Assembly (NCBI GenBank): GCA_944392335.1
Contig: CALXWJ010000082.1
Span: forward strand, 31,898 to 95,897
Reading direction: 5' to 3'
Source: an uncultured Clostridia bacterium
GTDB taxonomy: Bacteria > Bacillota > Clostridia > UBA1381
DNA: 64,000 nucleotides
Positions 48,546 to 57,083 of this stretch are shown one piece after another. The notes beneath the pieces were generated by a model. The model was given only the letters and a program-made list of their open reading frames with translations, was not told the DNA's origin and made no database searches. Made by a program: the position numbers and the translations under genes. The first letter of the stretch is position 1, and every line of letters begins with the position of its first letter.

Positions 48546-49913
48546 ATGACAAAAATTCCTTACAAAATTTATCTTGAAGAAAAAGAGATGCCGAAGCAAT
48601 GGTATAATGTGCGTGCAGATATGAAGAATAAGCCTGCACCTATTTTGAATCCGGCGACATTAAAGCCCGTTACAAAAGAGGATCTTAAGCCTGTATTCTG
48701 TGATGAGCTTATTGATCAGGAGCTTGATGACACAACACCATACATAGACATCCCCGAGGAAATACATACGTTTTACAAAATGTACCGTCCCTCCCCGCTT
48801 GTTCGTGCATATTTTCTTGAAAAGGCACTGGATACACCGGCAAAAATTTATTACAAATTCGAGGGTAACAACACCTCCGGAAGTCACAAGCTAAATTCCG
48901 CAATTGCACAGGCATATTATGCAAAACAACAAGGTCTTAAAGGCGTTACAACAGAAACCGGTGCCGGACAATGGGGAACTGCTTTATCCATGGCGTGTTC
49001 TTTCTTTGGTCTTGACTGCAAAGTGTATATGGTTAAAGTTTCCTACGAACAAAAGCCTTTCCGCCGCGAGGTTATGAGAACATACGGTGCGGACGTTACT
49101 CCTTCCCCATCTGATACAACACAAGTAGGAATAAAAATACTGGAAGAATTTCCGGGTACAACAGGAAGTCTCGGCTGTGCAATTTCAGAGGCTGTTGAAG
49201 CTGCGGTTACTAATGAGGGTTACAGATATGTATTAGGTTCCGTTCTTTCTCAAGTTCTTTTACATCAATCCGTCATAGGCCTTGAAACAAAAACCGCATT
49301 GGATAAATACGGCATTGTTCCCGATATTATTATAGGCTGTGCCGGCGGCGGTTCTAATCTCGGAGGTCTTATCTCTCCGTTTATGGGCGAAAAGCTCAGG
49401 GGTGAAAGAGATTACAGATTTATTGCGGTAGAGCCTGCCTCCTGCCCCAGTCTTACAAGAGGAAAATACGCTTATGACTATTGTGATACGGGAAAGGTTT
49501 GTCCGCTTCAGAAAATGTACACTTTAGGCAGCGGCTTTATGCCATCGGCAAACCATGCCGGGGGGCTTCGATACCACGGTATGAGTTCTATATTATCGCA
49601 ATTATATGCAGACGGTCTGATGGAGGCTGTTTCAGTTGAACAAACGGCAGTTTTCGAAGCGGCACAGAAGTTTGCAAGAGTTGAGGGAATACTCCCCGCA
49701 CCGGAAAGCAGTCACGCTATAAGAGCCGCAATAGATGAAGCTTTGAAATGCAAGGAAACAGGCGAAGCAAAAACAATTGTATTCGGTTTGACCGGAACAG
49801 GATATTTTGATATGACGGCATATCAGAAATTTAATGACCATGAGATGACCGACTATATTCCATCTGACGCCGATATTGAAAAAAGCTTATCCAAATTGCC
49901 GAAAATAGACTGA
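48546..49913 (+). CDS. trpB: Tryptophan synthase beta chain, TrpB2 type
   Basis: PLP enzyme joining indole and serine to tryptophan. The PLP lysine is in NTSGSHKLNSAIAQAYYA near residue 110, and phosphate-binding GCAGGGSNLGGLI lies near 262. N-terminal features (YNVRADM, PLVRAYFLEKALDTPAKIYY) and the 455-residue length are those of the TrpB2 subclass rather than the 400-residue TrpB1. No trpA or other trp gene is adjacent, so it probably salvages indole. Start ATG 48546 after GAAGGGTGG; regulated by the Trp T-box. Confidence 0.93.
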   Translation: MTKIPYKIYLEEKEMPKQWYNVRADMKNKPAPILNPATLKPVTKEDLKPVFCDELIDQELDDTTPYIDIPEEIHTFYKMYRPSPLVRAYFLEKALDTPAKIYYKFEGNNTSGSHKLNSAIAQAYYAKQQGLKGVTTETGAGQWGTALSMACSFFGLDCKVYMVKVSYEQKPFRREVMRTYGADVTPSPSDTTQVGIKILEEFPGTTGSLGCAISEAVEAAVTNEGYRYVLGSVLSQVLLHQSVIGLETKTALDKYGIVPDIIIGCAGGGSNLGGLISPFMGEKLRGERDYRFIAVEPASCPSLTRGKYAYDYCDTGKVCPLQKMYTLGSGFMPSANHAGGLRYHGMSSILSQLYADGLMEAVSVEQTAVFEAAQKFARVEGILPAPESSHAIRAAIDEALKCKETGEAKTIVFGLTGTGYFDMTAYQKFNDHEMTDYIPSDADIEKSLSKLPKID

Positions 49914-49986
49914 TATATTTTAAGAGGACTCTTTTGTGCAAGAATCACTTGCATATTTAATAAAGTAATTATTGTCCCCTAATAAA

Positions 49987-50043
49987 AACCGTATTTCTGT
50001 CAAGTCTGATTTTATTGTATTTCAGTCTTGCAGAGATACGGTT
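49987..50043 (+). terminator. Terminator after trpB
   Basis: Arms AACCGTATTTCTG (49987-49999) and CAGAGATACGGTT (50031-50043), one mismatch, followed by AATATTTTA. Confidence 0.6.
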
Positions 50044-50131
50044 AATATTTTATTTGTTAATTTTAAAATCGCCAAAAATAGTTAAAAAAGACAAAACTGC
50101 TTAAAACGAAATGCCAATACCTTTTGCTATA

Positions 50132-51151
50132 TCAGGGTCTATACTTATTGCAAGGTTCATAACCCTTTTCGATTGCTTCCTCACGAGTACAGTTCAAGTA
50201 TTCTTTATTATTTTCTTTCATTTGAGATACACTGCTGCAATCAGGATAGTGGAATTTTTTTGTATTTTTATTTCCTATATAGTTTTCAGTGGTATCGGAA
50301 AAGTTTTCTTCATTCTGCGGCGTCGTAACGGCAACAAGGTTTTCTCCTTGATTTATACCTTCCTCCAACTCACTTACGCCTGTTGCGTAGTCGATTTTTA
50401 TACCCGGCTGAACATTATAGCAAAACACGTTAAAGCAAATACCCGAACCCCTATCCTCCATTGACAAGGCTTCCATAAGTACGCCTGCCGCCAAAAGATT
50501 ATTCCCTTCATATATTGGAGTTACACGATAAAGAACATGATTTTCTGTTTCTTTCACATAGTCCGCAACCATATTTTCAAAGGGCAGCATTCCTGTTACG
50601 TTCATATACCGAGTACCTGTTATAAGATTTCGTTCATTGGCATTTTCACCCGAAAGCTGATAACCGATTAAGTGACATCTGTTATACAGATACTTTCCGT
50701 CAACATTTTCATATTTAACCGTTTGCCAGCCCGTCGGTTTTATATTGCCTATGGAACCTCTTTCCCCTGTCGGCATAATATCTGTCCCTATATTTGCATA
50801 TGCAGTACCGCACCTCCCAAGCGAATCGAGAGGACTGTAATTTTCAAAAGACGTTAAACTGTATTCTGATGATGTAAAATAAGGTTTGTTACCGTTTACG
50901 GCAATATATGGACTTCCGCTGTAAGCCGGGACAGAACTGATGTCAAAATCAGCAATGTCAAATTCTTGCTGTGGAAATGTGTCGGTTTCCGTAGATTCGC
51001 AAGCCGTTTCTGTGTTTTGAGGTTCATACTGTATTATTTGCTCTTTCTCTGAAAGAGTATAATTTGTCGTACCTTCATTAATTATTCCACAGCCTGCAAA
51101 TATATTTAAGCACAACAGCAGTGTGATTATATATGATATATTCCGCCTCAT
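50132..51151 (-). CDS. Lipoprotein DNA/RNA non-specific endonuclease, EndA-like
   Basis: 339 residues. A lipoprotein signal with lipobox FAGC (Cys21) anchors it outside the membrane. A low-complexity Thr/Glu linker (about 30-65) precedes a beta-beta-alpha metal nuclease domain (about 75-250); the catalytic histidine is probably His160 in NRCHLIGYQ, and NLITGTRYMNVTGMLPFEN carries the metal-site asparagine region. The last 47 residues (FHYPDCSSVSQM to GYEPCNKYRP) form a small Cys-containing module like those at the end of other secreted nucleases. The start is ATG 51151 after GGAGGTG. It overlaps the preceding gene by four bases. Confidence 0.88.
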   Translation of the reverse strand: MRRNISYIITLLLCLNIFAGCGIINEGTTNYTLSEKEQIIQYEPQNTETACESTETDTFPQQEFDIADFDISSVPAYSGSPYIAVNGNKPYFTSSEYSLTSFENYSPLDSLGRCGTAYANIGTDIMPTGERGSIGNIKPTGWQTVKYENVDGKYLYNRCHLIGYQLSGENANERNLITGTRYMNVTGMLPFENMVADYVKETENHVLYRVTPIYEGNNLLAAGVLMEALSMEDRGSGICFNVFCYNVQPGIKIDYATGVSELEEGINQGENLVAVTTPQNEENFSDTTENYIGNKNTKKFHYPDCSSVSQMKENNKEYLNCTREEAIEKGYEPCNKYRP

Positions 51152-51552
51152 TTTATATACACCTCCATTGTGATTTTCCCGTGGGAGTTGCCGACAAAAT
51201 CTTCTGTATCGGAAAAATTCCAATTATCAAGATTTATGTCCAACTTCACATCGGAGGGATATTCCCTGTTCCATTTAAATATAATTATTTTCTCAATACG
51301 TTTTTCAAACGGCTTTAATTGACCGTTTTCCACAAAACAATATTCTCCGTCCATTGCCTTTGACAAACAATCATTATCAATATTCAGGTCGTTGGTCTTG
51401 CCGTAAAAAAGCTCCTTTGAATATTCGCCAATCCAAAGCCGATTGCCTTTTGTCAACTGTAGGATTTTTTCAATAAGAGTTTTGTCCCTGCTTTGCCGTC
51501 TGTTATTAAACATTGTTCCGTAGTTATCATCAACACAAATAATTACTATCAT
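51148..51552 (-). CDS. Small conserved protein coupled to the nuclease gene
   Basis: 134 residues: MIVIICVDDNYGTMFNNRRQSRD at the start, then LWIGEYSKELF, and a C-terminal FVGNSHGKITMEVYIK. No signal peptide or membrane segment, so it should be cytoplasmic. I recall similar short proteins being labelled ribonuclease Z in Clostridia, often beside such nucleases, but the sequence lacks the metallo-beta-lactamase HxHxDH motif, so that name should not be used. The start is ATG 51552, eight bases after GGAG. It overlaps the nuclease gene by ATGA, so the two are coupled. Function is unknown. Confidence 0.75.
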   Translation of the reverse strand: MIVIICVDDNYGTMFNNRRQSRDKTLIEKILQLTKGNRLWIGEYSKELFYGKTNDLNIDNDCLSKAMDGEYCFVENGQLKPFEKRIEKIIIFKWNREYPSDVKLDINLDNWNFSDTEDFVGNSHGKITMEVYIK

Positions 51553-51666
51553 TTGTATTTCTCCAATCATTTTATATAAATAGTTATTTTGATTATCAAA
51601 ATTTTATGTATGAATAATTATTATAAGTATATCATAAATAATATATGTTTTCAAGAGGTGTAATAT

Positions 51667-51713
51667 ACATTTCAGGTTACAGTCTACGAGACATTTCAAA
51701 TTATTCGTATAAT
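51667..51713 (+). promoter_or_regulatory. Promoter of XRE regulator 1 with repeated ACATTTCA
   Basis: ACATTTCA occurs at 51667-51674 and 51691-51698, and a -10 TATAAT at 51708-51713. The second motif ends nine bases before the -10. The same motif and spacing recur before the paralogous regulator at 56515, suggesting an operator. Confidence 0.5.
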
Positions 51714-51738
51714 ATATAATAAGAAAGACGGTGATGCT

Positions 51739-52041
51739 GTGGATATAAATAAACGACTTGATAGTATTTTAAAGAAATATGGTTGGACGCGGTACAAACT
51801 TTCCAAAGAAAGCAGTTTGCCCGAATCCACCCTCACTAATATATTTCACCGTGGAACAGTTCCCACAATCGCTACACTTGAAAGTATTTGCAAAACGCTA
51901 AATATAACGCTTGCTGATTTCTTTGCGGACGATGAACGAATTGAAATGACACCGGAACTTAAGGAGTTTTACGATGTGTGGGTTTATCTCACTCCCGAAA
52001 AAAGAGAACATATATTAAAAACAATGAATTATATGAAATAG
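51739..52041 (+). CDS. XRE-family transcriptional regulator 1
   Basis: 100 residues. A Cro/CI-type helix-turn-helix (about residues 5-63: WTRYKLSKESSLPESTLTNI) is followed by a 35-residue C-terminal extension (MTPELKEFYDVWVYLTPEKR). It starts at GTG 51739 after GGTGATGCT. It is divergent from the nuclease pair, 186 bp away. A close but frameshifted paralogue lies at 56515-56830. The target is unknown; autoregulation through the ACATTTCA repeats is suggested. Confidence 0.85.
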   Translation: MDINKRLDSILKKYGWTRYKLSKESSLPESTLTNIFHRGTVPTIATLESICKTLNITLADFFADDERIEMTPELKEFYDVWVYLTPEKREHILKTMNYMK

Positions 52042-52217
52042 GAAGCCGCAAAAGCAGCTTCTTATTTCTTTACCCTTGAAAAAGAATATTTTATCATGAC
52101 GGCACCAAATAATTAATAGTAATGACGAGCTTCGGCTCGGTCTCAAAAAGAAAGGCCTGCTAAAAAAGTCAAGAGAAATTTTTAAAAATTTTCGATACAA
52201 ATAATAGCATGACAAAC

Positions 52218-52248
52218 AGACCGGCATGAAAGTGTCGGTCTAATTTTT
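52218..52248 (+). terminator. Terminator after XRE regulator 1
   Basis: Arms AGACCGGCA (52218-52226) and TGTCGGTCT (52233-52241) with one G-T pair, followed by AATTTTTTT. It lies about 175 bp after the stop, just before the IS110 remnant. The 219-bp gap 52042-52260 holds nothing else convincing. Confidence 0.7.
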
Positions 52249-52260
52249 TTGAAAATATAT

Positions 52261-52692
52261 TTATGAATTTGAATAGATTTCTTTCACTCGTGAATAATAA
52301 ATTCTTAAAAATTTGTTTAACGCGGTAATTTTGGCAATTTTTAATGGCTTTCCCTCGTTTTCTTTTTTGATTAAGTATTGATAAACAGCATTGTCGTTTT
52401 GTGGTTGTATAATTTTCAAGGCCCGCATAATTTCATATCCGGTTTTTCTAAGTGAAGCAACTCCTCGTTTAGTGATTTTTCGATTACTTGCCCTAAAATC
52501 TCCTGATTCATAAGGCGGTGTATCAATTCCAGCATAAGCAATTAATGCTGCTGCACAATGAAACTGTCTTACATCGCCAATTTCAGCAATAATTCTTGGG
52601 GCAAGTACATCTCCAACACCCGACATAGATCTAACTGTAGAAAATTCAGGTAAGGACTTGGCAAGCTCGGACATTTGTGATAGAATAGTACA
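52261..52692 (-). pseudogene. IS110-family transposase, C-terminal fragment
   Basis: About 142 codons matching the IS110/Transposase_20 C-terminal domain: MSGVGDVLAPRIIAEIGDVR, then IAYAGIDTPPYESG, and RGVASLRKTGYEIM. The N-terminal DEDD catalytic domain is missing; reading upstream meets a TAA at about 52695 in frame. No internal start with a ribosome site was found. It ends about 36 bp before the IS1182 remnant, which may have caused the truncation. Confidence 0.85.
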
Positions 52693-52727
52693 TTAATAGT
52701 TAATTTACTTACACTTTTATTGTACCA

Positions 52728-53537
52728 GGGGCTGTAAAAAACAGCCCCTCGCTACGTCAAAGCTCATTCCATTCGGTATAAGCTTTGGTGCTTTTTGTAT
52801 TAATTTACTGTTCTAGGTAATAACGCTACATTTTAGGGTACACAAAAAACATCATCGGGAAATTTTTGTTCCAATTTTGTTCGTGTAATCTTTTTGCTTT
52901 TATGCAACAGCCTTTTTTGCAGAACGTTTCAAGTGATACTTATGTAGGTTAAATCCATATGAAATCAATCCAATCTCAAAATTTACTCCTTCAAGTCCTT
53001 TTCGACGGTTCCTTGTATATGCCCGGTTCCACTTTATCCCGCCATATGCACCTTCTGCTTGGATACTTCTGTTCATCCGCAGAGGCTCTCCATGTATGCT
53101 GTTTAAGTTATTTAAAACTTATTTGTGAAATTGTGTCAATTTTTCATTTACTCGTACTATTCTGTTGCCTTGAACCGGTTTGGAGTATTTGTAGTGAAAC
53201 TTTTTATCCTTCGGACATACGATATCCTCATCTTCATCCGCTTTGAAATTTACCGCTCTATATGGATTGTCTCTGTATTCAGCCTCTTTGCTTTCCTTAT
53301 CGAACATTGTAAATTTCATGTACTTTTCCATTCCATGTTCTTCACAAAACGAATATACCGAATCAGAAAACTCAATTATTGTTGAAATCTCCAATAGAAT
53401 TTTCGATTGATATGGTGTATAATATACTTGTGATATGTTTTTCATGATAATTATATTATATCACAAAAGGGCTGAAATCCCTACTATTTTCGAGATTTCA
53501 GTCCTTCCTTTTTGAAGCTGTGTTTTTTTACAGCCTC
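52728..53537 (-). mobile_element. Internally deleted IS1182-family element
   Basis: About 810 bp bounded by related terminal sequences: GGGGCTGTAAAAAACAGCCC at the left and, inverted, GAGGCTGTAAAAAAACACAG at the right. Inside lies a shrunken transposase gene. A hairpin GGGCTGAAATC/GATTTCAGTCC at 53469-53505 precedes the gene, as in IS ends that block incoming transcription. It is non-autonomous. Confidence 0.7.
52900..53445 (-). pseudogene. IS1182-family transposase, deleted and interrupted
   Basis: The N-terminal 32 residues (MKNISQVYYTPYQSKILLEI) are normal for the family. The frame then jumps to a late region (YRDNPYRAVNFKADED), lacks the zinc-cysteine block after KYSKPVQGN, and continues to NEKLTQFHK. 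An in-frame TAA follows at about 53120. Beyond it the same frame continues VLNNLNSIHGEPLRMNRSIQ and ends NLHKYHLKRSAKKAVA at 52900. So there are at least two internal deletions plus a nonsense codon. Confidence 0.8.
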
Positions 53538-53606
53538 ATTCACATGCAAATTAATAATTAGTTTTGTCTAAGCTTTGGCACCACTTCATTTTCGCTTTCC
53601 ATTTTT

Positions 53607-55484
53607 TTATTTTCCCCACCTTTTAATTGCATTTTCGCAAACGTTTTTAATGTTTTTCGCCATATTGTACTCGGCGCTCATCTTTGGTCGAACCGTAATG
53701 TGAGCAATATAGCTTTCATCCCAAAGACCGTCTTTAAACGCCTTTGCGATTTTACCTCTCAGATTTTCGTGTGCATCGCCAATTCTTATAAGCGCCACTG
53801 CTGTTTCCGAAAGCTGCTGCAAAAGCGCGTTATTAAAGCGCGATATCGTGTATCTCGTAGTCATTTTATCTACTGAGCTATATACGCTGTTTTTATACTC
53901 GTCCTTATTGGTAATAATGCTTATGAGAAGGTCGCATGATTCCTCGTCTGCAAGGCGTCCCGCAAAATAAGTAGCCATAAAGCTTCTTCTTTGATTGTGC
54001 TTGCGGCAGTCCTCGTACATAAATGGGTCGCGCTCTTCAATCATCTGTCTTATAAGAGGAAGCGAGATCTTTGAGCCGCATATTGCAAGCGCAAAAGCAG
54101 ATGCACGTCTAAGGTTTTCGTCATCTGAATCATAGCACTCTAAAAGCGCCTTTTCAACTTTTTTAAGCCCCATTCTCTTCGCTGACCATATAGCAATACC
54201 GGGCTTCTCCGTCTTTAATAAATCGACTAGCTTTTCGGGATCCCCGATCCAATTGACGTCGACATGCGGAAGCTGTTTGCCGTTTTCGTCTCGTACTCCA
54301 GCAATCCTTACCTTGCATCCGTAATTTTCTCCTAGGCAACCAGTAGATTCAAGCTTTTCTCGAAGTTCGTCATAAGGGATATCGCGAAGAGCGCATCCGT
54401 ATTTTTTAGCAATTGACGCAATATATGAAACTGTCTCGCCAATTTTTTTCATATCGGGAATCATTCTTACGCAGCTTGAAACATCGCAGTCAACGCCAAG
54501 TGCCCGACAAGCAATCAAAAGCCCGTCGACGCCTTTCGGAATAAGAGCTTTAAAGGATACAGGAATAGTTACATTATACGCTCCAAGGTTTGCCCCGACA
54601 GACCAGTCGCCAAGCGTTTCGCCGTCAAAAGCTATATCCCAGCCATGCTTGTCAAGGTCAGCATATGAGTAAAACGCGGGCGTATCGGTAAATTTTTCGC
54701 TGAATATGTCGGGAAGCCTTACCACCTCTTCTGTGATAATTCTTCTCCCTTCGCGAACTCCAATGATCGGCATGTGATACAAAAATTCGTTCTTTTCTCT
54801 CTCTTCCGGCATTTCATAGCTTCTCGAGAAAATAAGCGCATCTGTAATATCCTTGTCGTCTCTCTGATCTACGCGACCGAAGTCACAGTTTGTCGTACGA
54901 AAGCCATTTGCTTCGGTTTTCTGCGCGCTTACCATAGAATATGGCTGCGTCGCTCCGTCAAGTTCTCTTCCCCATTGGGAATCGCACCCTGCCATATTTG
55001 CAATAAATCCATCTCCTGTGCCATCCATTAAAACGAAACACGAATAGTTTTTAATGCCCTCTGGCGTGACCGCCTTAATACCACATACTTTACCTTCGTC
55101 TATATATACGCCGCATACGGAAGATTCATACTTTATCTCTACGCCCTTCTCAACCGCCATTCTTTCGTTTTTAATCTTTTTGCCTTCGATTTTATTATGG
55201 ACAACATTGTCCGAATATTTGTTTATTTCACTGTCATATTTCTGGTAGAGCCCTCCTGGTATGCCGAAATAGTGCCCCATGATACCGCCGATTGTAGTAG
55301 TTCCACCAAGACATGTAAAACTCTCAATCCCCAACACCGACAATCCTTCGTCTGCACTGGCAAGAGCCGCCATTGCACCCGTAGTTCCGACTCCGACAAT
55401 AATTACATCGTAATCAGCGTCAAAACTTACCGAAGATACAGGAGATACAGTAACCTTATTATCATAAACTTGCGATATAATCAT
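53607..55484 (-). CDS. FAD-dependent oxidoreductase with C-terminal repeat region
   Basis: 625 residues. The Rossmann FAD motif DVIIVGVGTTGAMAALASADEG is near residue 27, CLGGTTTIGGIMGHYFGIPGG follows near 58, and the FAD-dependent (FAD_oxidored type) pattern GLLIACRALGVDCDVSSCVR is near 325. After about residue 440 a helical, HEAT-like region follows (LLECYDSDDENLRRASAFAL). The substrate is unknown. Start ATG 55484 after GGGGGA, eight bases away; it overlaps the upstream gene by 23 bases. The two flavoproteins are probably an operon and may form one enzyme. Confidence 0.8.
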   Translation of the reverse strand: MIISQVYDNKVTVSPVSSVSFDADYDVIIVGVGTTGAMAALASADEGLSVLGIESFTCLGGTTTIGGIMGHYFGIPGGLYQKYDSEINKYSDNVVHNKIEGKKIKNERMAVEKGVEIKYESSVCGVYIDEGKVCGIKAVTPEGIKNYSCFVLMDGTGDGFIANMAGCDSQWGRELDGATQPYSMVSAQKTEANGFRTTNCDFGRVDQRDDKDITDALIFSRSYEMPEEREKNEFLYHMPIIGVREGRRIITEEVVRLPDIFSEKFTDTPAFYSYADLDKHGWDIAFDGETLGDWSVGANLGAYNVTIPVSFKALIPKGVDGLLIACRALGVDCDVSSCVRMIPDMKKIGETVSYIASIAKKYGCALRDIPYDELREKLESTGCLGENYGCKVRIAGVRDENGKQLPHVDVNWIGDPEKLVDLLKTEKPGIAIWSAKRMGLKKVEKALLECYDSDDENLRRASAFALAICGSKISLPLIRQMIEERDPFMYEDCRKHNQRRSFMATYFAGRLADEESCDLLISIITNKDEYKNSVYSSVDKMTTRYTISRFNNALLQQLSETAVALIRIGDAHENLRGKIAKAFKDGLWDESYIAHITVRPKMSAEYNMAKNIKNVCENAIKRWGK

Positions 55485-56247
55485 TGTAGATATCCCCCTT
55501 CGCATATATGACTCCCGCGTCAAACGCATCTATTCCATTGTCGTACGCGCACGATGTAAGGTATATAATACCGCTGTTCTCCTCTAAGGCAGATCCTTTT
55601 GTTGTAATCTCAAACGAATCAGCAATAAATTCTAATCTATATCCCTTAAATTGATCCATAACGGTAATGTCATAAATCTTTTTGCGCGCTTCTATGTAGT
55701 CTGCATCTAAGCTTAAATCTACTTTACATATTCTGTCAAGCTTCATGCCGGACGGATACGCCCTCATGCCGCCGAAATCTGATATAGGCGGTGAGCCTTC
55801 CTCCAGGGGGACCGCTAAAAAGTTTATACTCTTCTTCGCTATCATACCGCCTCTAGGCGTAGTATCGATAACTTTCTCCGCCGTAAACTCTCTTATACCC
55901 GAAACGCCGCAGCATATAACCTTAAAACCCCCCTCAATCTTCTCTATGCTCACAATCTCCATATTCAAAAGAACATTTTTGCCTACGAGATATGAATAGA
56001 GAGTGCTTGCGGCGTCAAAAAAGTTTACTCCATACTCTGTAAACAGACCTTTGTTCTTAAGATTTTTTAAAAAATCTTTCCCCTCGCTGCTTTTTGGTTC
56101 TTTGTCAACCTTCCCGAATTTCATAGCGTTTAAAAACTCGTAACCAGCCTGAGGACGCCGGTCTAGTACAAGGCATTTGTCGCCGTATACCTGGAGCATT
56201 CCAACTGCATAAAACGTCGCGCCAATTATAATTACGTCATAATCCAT
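55462..56247 (-). CDS. Small FAD/NAD(P)-binding protein, partner of the oxidoreductase
   Basis: 261 residues. The N-terminal dinucleotide fold MDYDVIIIGATFYAVGMLQV has a non-standard glycine pattern (GATFYAVG in place of GxGxxG). CLVLDRRPQAGYEFLNAMKF follows, and there is a second motif VIDTTPRGGMIAKKS. It is short for a flavoprotein and has no clear substrate domain, so it may work with the protein encoded downstream. The start is ATG 56247 after TTAGGAGGGAACAAT. First gene of the pair. Confidence 0.75.
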   Translation of the reverse strand: MDYDVIIIGATFYAVGMLQVYGDKCLVLDRRPQAGYEFLNAMKFGKVDKEPKSSEGKDFLKNLKNKGLFTEYGVNFFDAASTLYSYLVGKNVLLNMEIVSIEKIEGGFKVICCGVSGIREFTAEKVIDTTPRGGMIAKKSINFLAVPLEEGSPPISDFGGMRAYPSGMKLDRICKVDLSLDADYIEARKKIYDITVMDQFKGYRLEFIADSFEITTKGSALEENSGIIYLTSCAYDNGIDAFDAGVIYAKGDIYNDYIASL

Positions 56248-56422
56248 ATTGTTCCCTCCTAACAAAGCTAATCATTAATTTTAATTTTAACACACTTAAA
56301 ATCTGTTTGCAACATTTTTAGGTAAATTTTTCAAGCTTTAAGACAAAAGCAAGGACGTAGACTTTTTATCAAAATTGGCGTCCTGATAAGTACACCTATA
56401 TACGAATATACTCCATTTGCAT

Positions 56423-56468
56423 ACATTTTAATATAACTGTATTTACATTTCAAGATTTGGGATATAAA
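56423..56468 (+). promoter_or_regulatory. Promoter region of XRE regulator 2 with ACATTTYA repeats
   Basis: ACATTTTA (56423-56430) and ACATTTCA (56445-56452), then TATAAA (56463-56468) ten bases on. The layout parallels the promoter of XRE regulator 1. Confidence 0.45.
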
Positions 56469-56514
56469 ACCATTATATTTAATGATAAAATATTTACAAG
56501 AAGAAGGTGCGGTA

Positions 56515-56830
56515 ATGGATATACATGAAAGACTTCGTCAAATACTAAAACAAAAAGGCTGGACAAGATATAGATTATCAAAAGAATCCGGCTTATCCGA
56601 ATCAACAATAAGAAATATTTTTAATAGAGGTAGCAGTCCGACAATCGGGACTCTTGAAATAATTTGCAATGCTATGAATATCACACTGTCTCAATTTTTT
56701 TGCTGAAAATGAAATGATTGAACTGTCCCCGGAACAAAAAAAGTTTTATGATGTGTGGAAGCTTCTAACACCGGAGAAAAAAGAAGCAACCCTTCAGATG
56801 ATGCGAGCCATGAAGAATAGTAATCAATGA
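56515..56830 (+). pseudogene. XRE-family regulator 2, +1 frameshift in a T7 tract
   Basis: Starts MDIHERLRQILKQKGWTRYR and is clearly paralogous to the regulator at 51739. After SQFF the frame hits TGA at once. Removing one T from the run 56695-56701 restores AENEMIELSPEQKKFYDVWK to a stop at 56828-56830, matching the other paralogue to its end. The helix-turn-helix (residues 1-63) is intact, so the short product may still bind DNA. It could be a true pseudogene, a phase-variable switch, slippage-expressed or a sequencing error. Start ATG 56515 after AGAAGGTG; the ATG at 56482 lacks a ribosome site. Confidence 0.8.
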
Positions 56831-56898
56831 GCAAAGCCCTTTTTTATCTTTGAAATATCCTAACAAGTGCAGATAAAAATAACAAATTAATAAAAGAA

Positions 56899-56939
56899 AA
56901 AAGCTATTGCAAAGATAAATTACTTCTGCAATAGCTTTT
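56899..56939 (+). terminator. Terminator after XRE regulator 2
   Basis: Perfect arms AAAAGCTATTGCA (56899-56911) and TGCAATAGCTTTT (56927-56939). Repeat copy H begins within its T-run. Confidence 0.75.
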
Positions 56940-57083
56940 CAATAAGAGTTTGTCCCGTCATTCAATGCGGACAAGAGCACTGCACAGAAGTGCTGTAATC
57001 AGTGGGAGATTGTACTCTCACTGATTACAAATATGGAACCCGCCTCCAATTACGGCGGAGGACAACATGTGCGCAGTTATATT
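56938..57083 (+). repeat. Dispersed structured repeat, copy H
   Basis: TTCAATAAGAGTTTGTCC at the 5' end; the 3' end is ACATGTGCGCAGTTATATT, the copy-D variant. Hairpin 2 arms GTAATCAGTG and CACTGATTAC are perfect. It separates the accessory region from the prophage. The 496-bp gap 56831-57326 contains the terminator, this copy, the TGCCCC repeats and the recombinase terminator. Confidence 0.85.

Noticed and set aside
51148..51552. Annotation of the nuclease partner as ribonuclease Z
   Set aside because: The metallo-beta-lactamase zinc motif HxHxDH is absent and the protein is far too short.
52261..52674. Intact small gene in place of an IS110 fragment
   Set aside because: The protein is only the C-terminal part of an IS110 transposase and the frame continues upstream to an in-frame stop without a start signal.
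56482..56514. Upstream ATG extending XRE regulator 2 by 11 residues
   Set aside because: No ribosome site, and the paralogue starts at the equivalent of 56515, where AGAAGGTG precedes the ATG.
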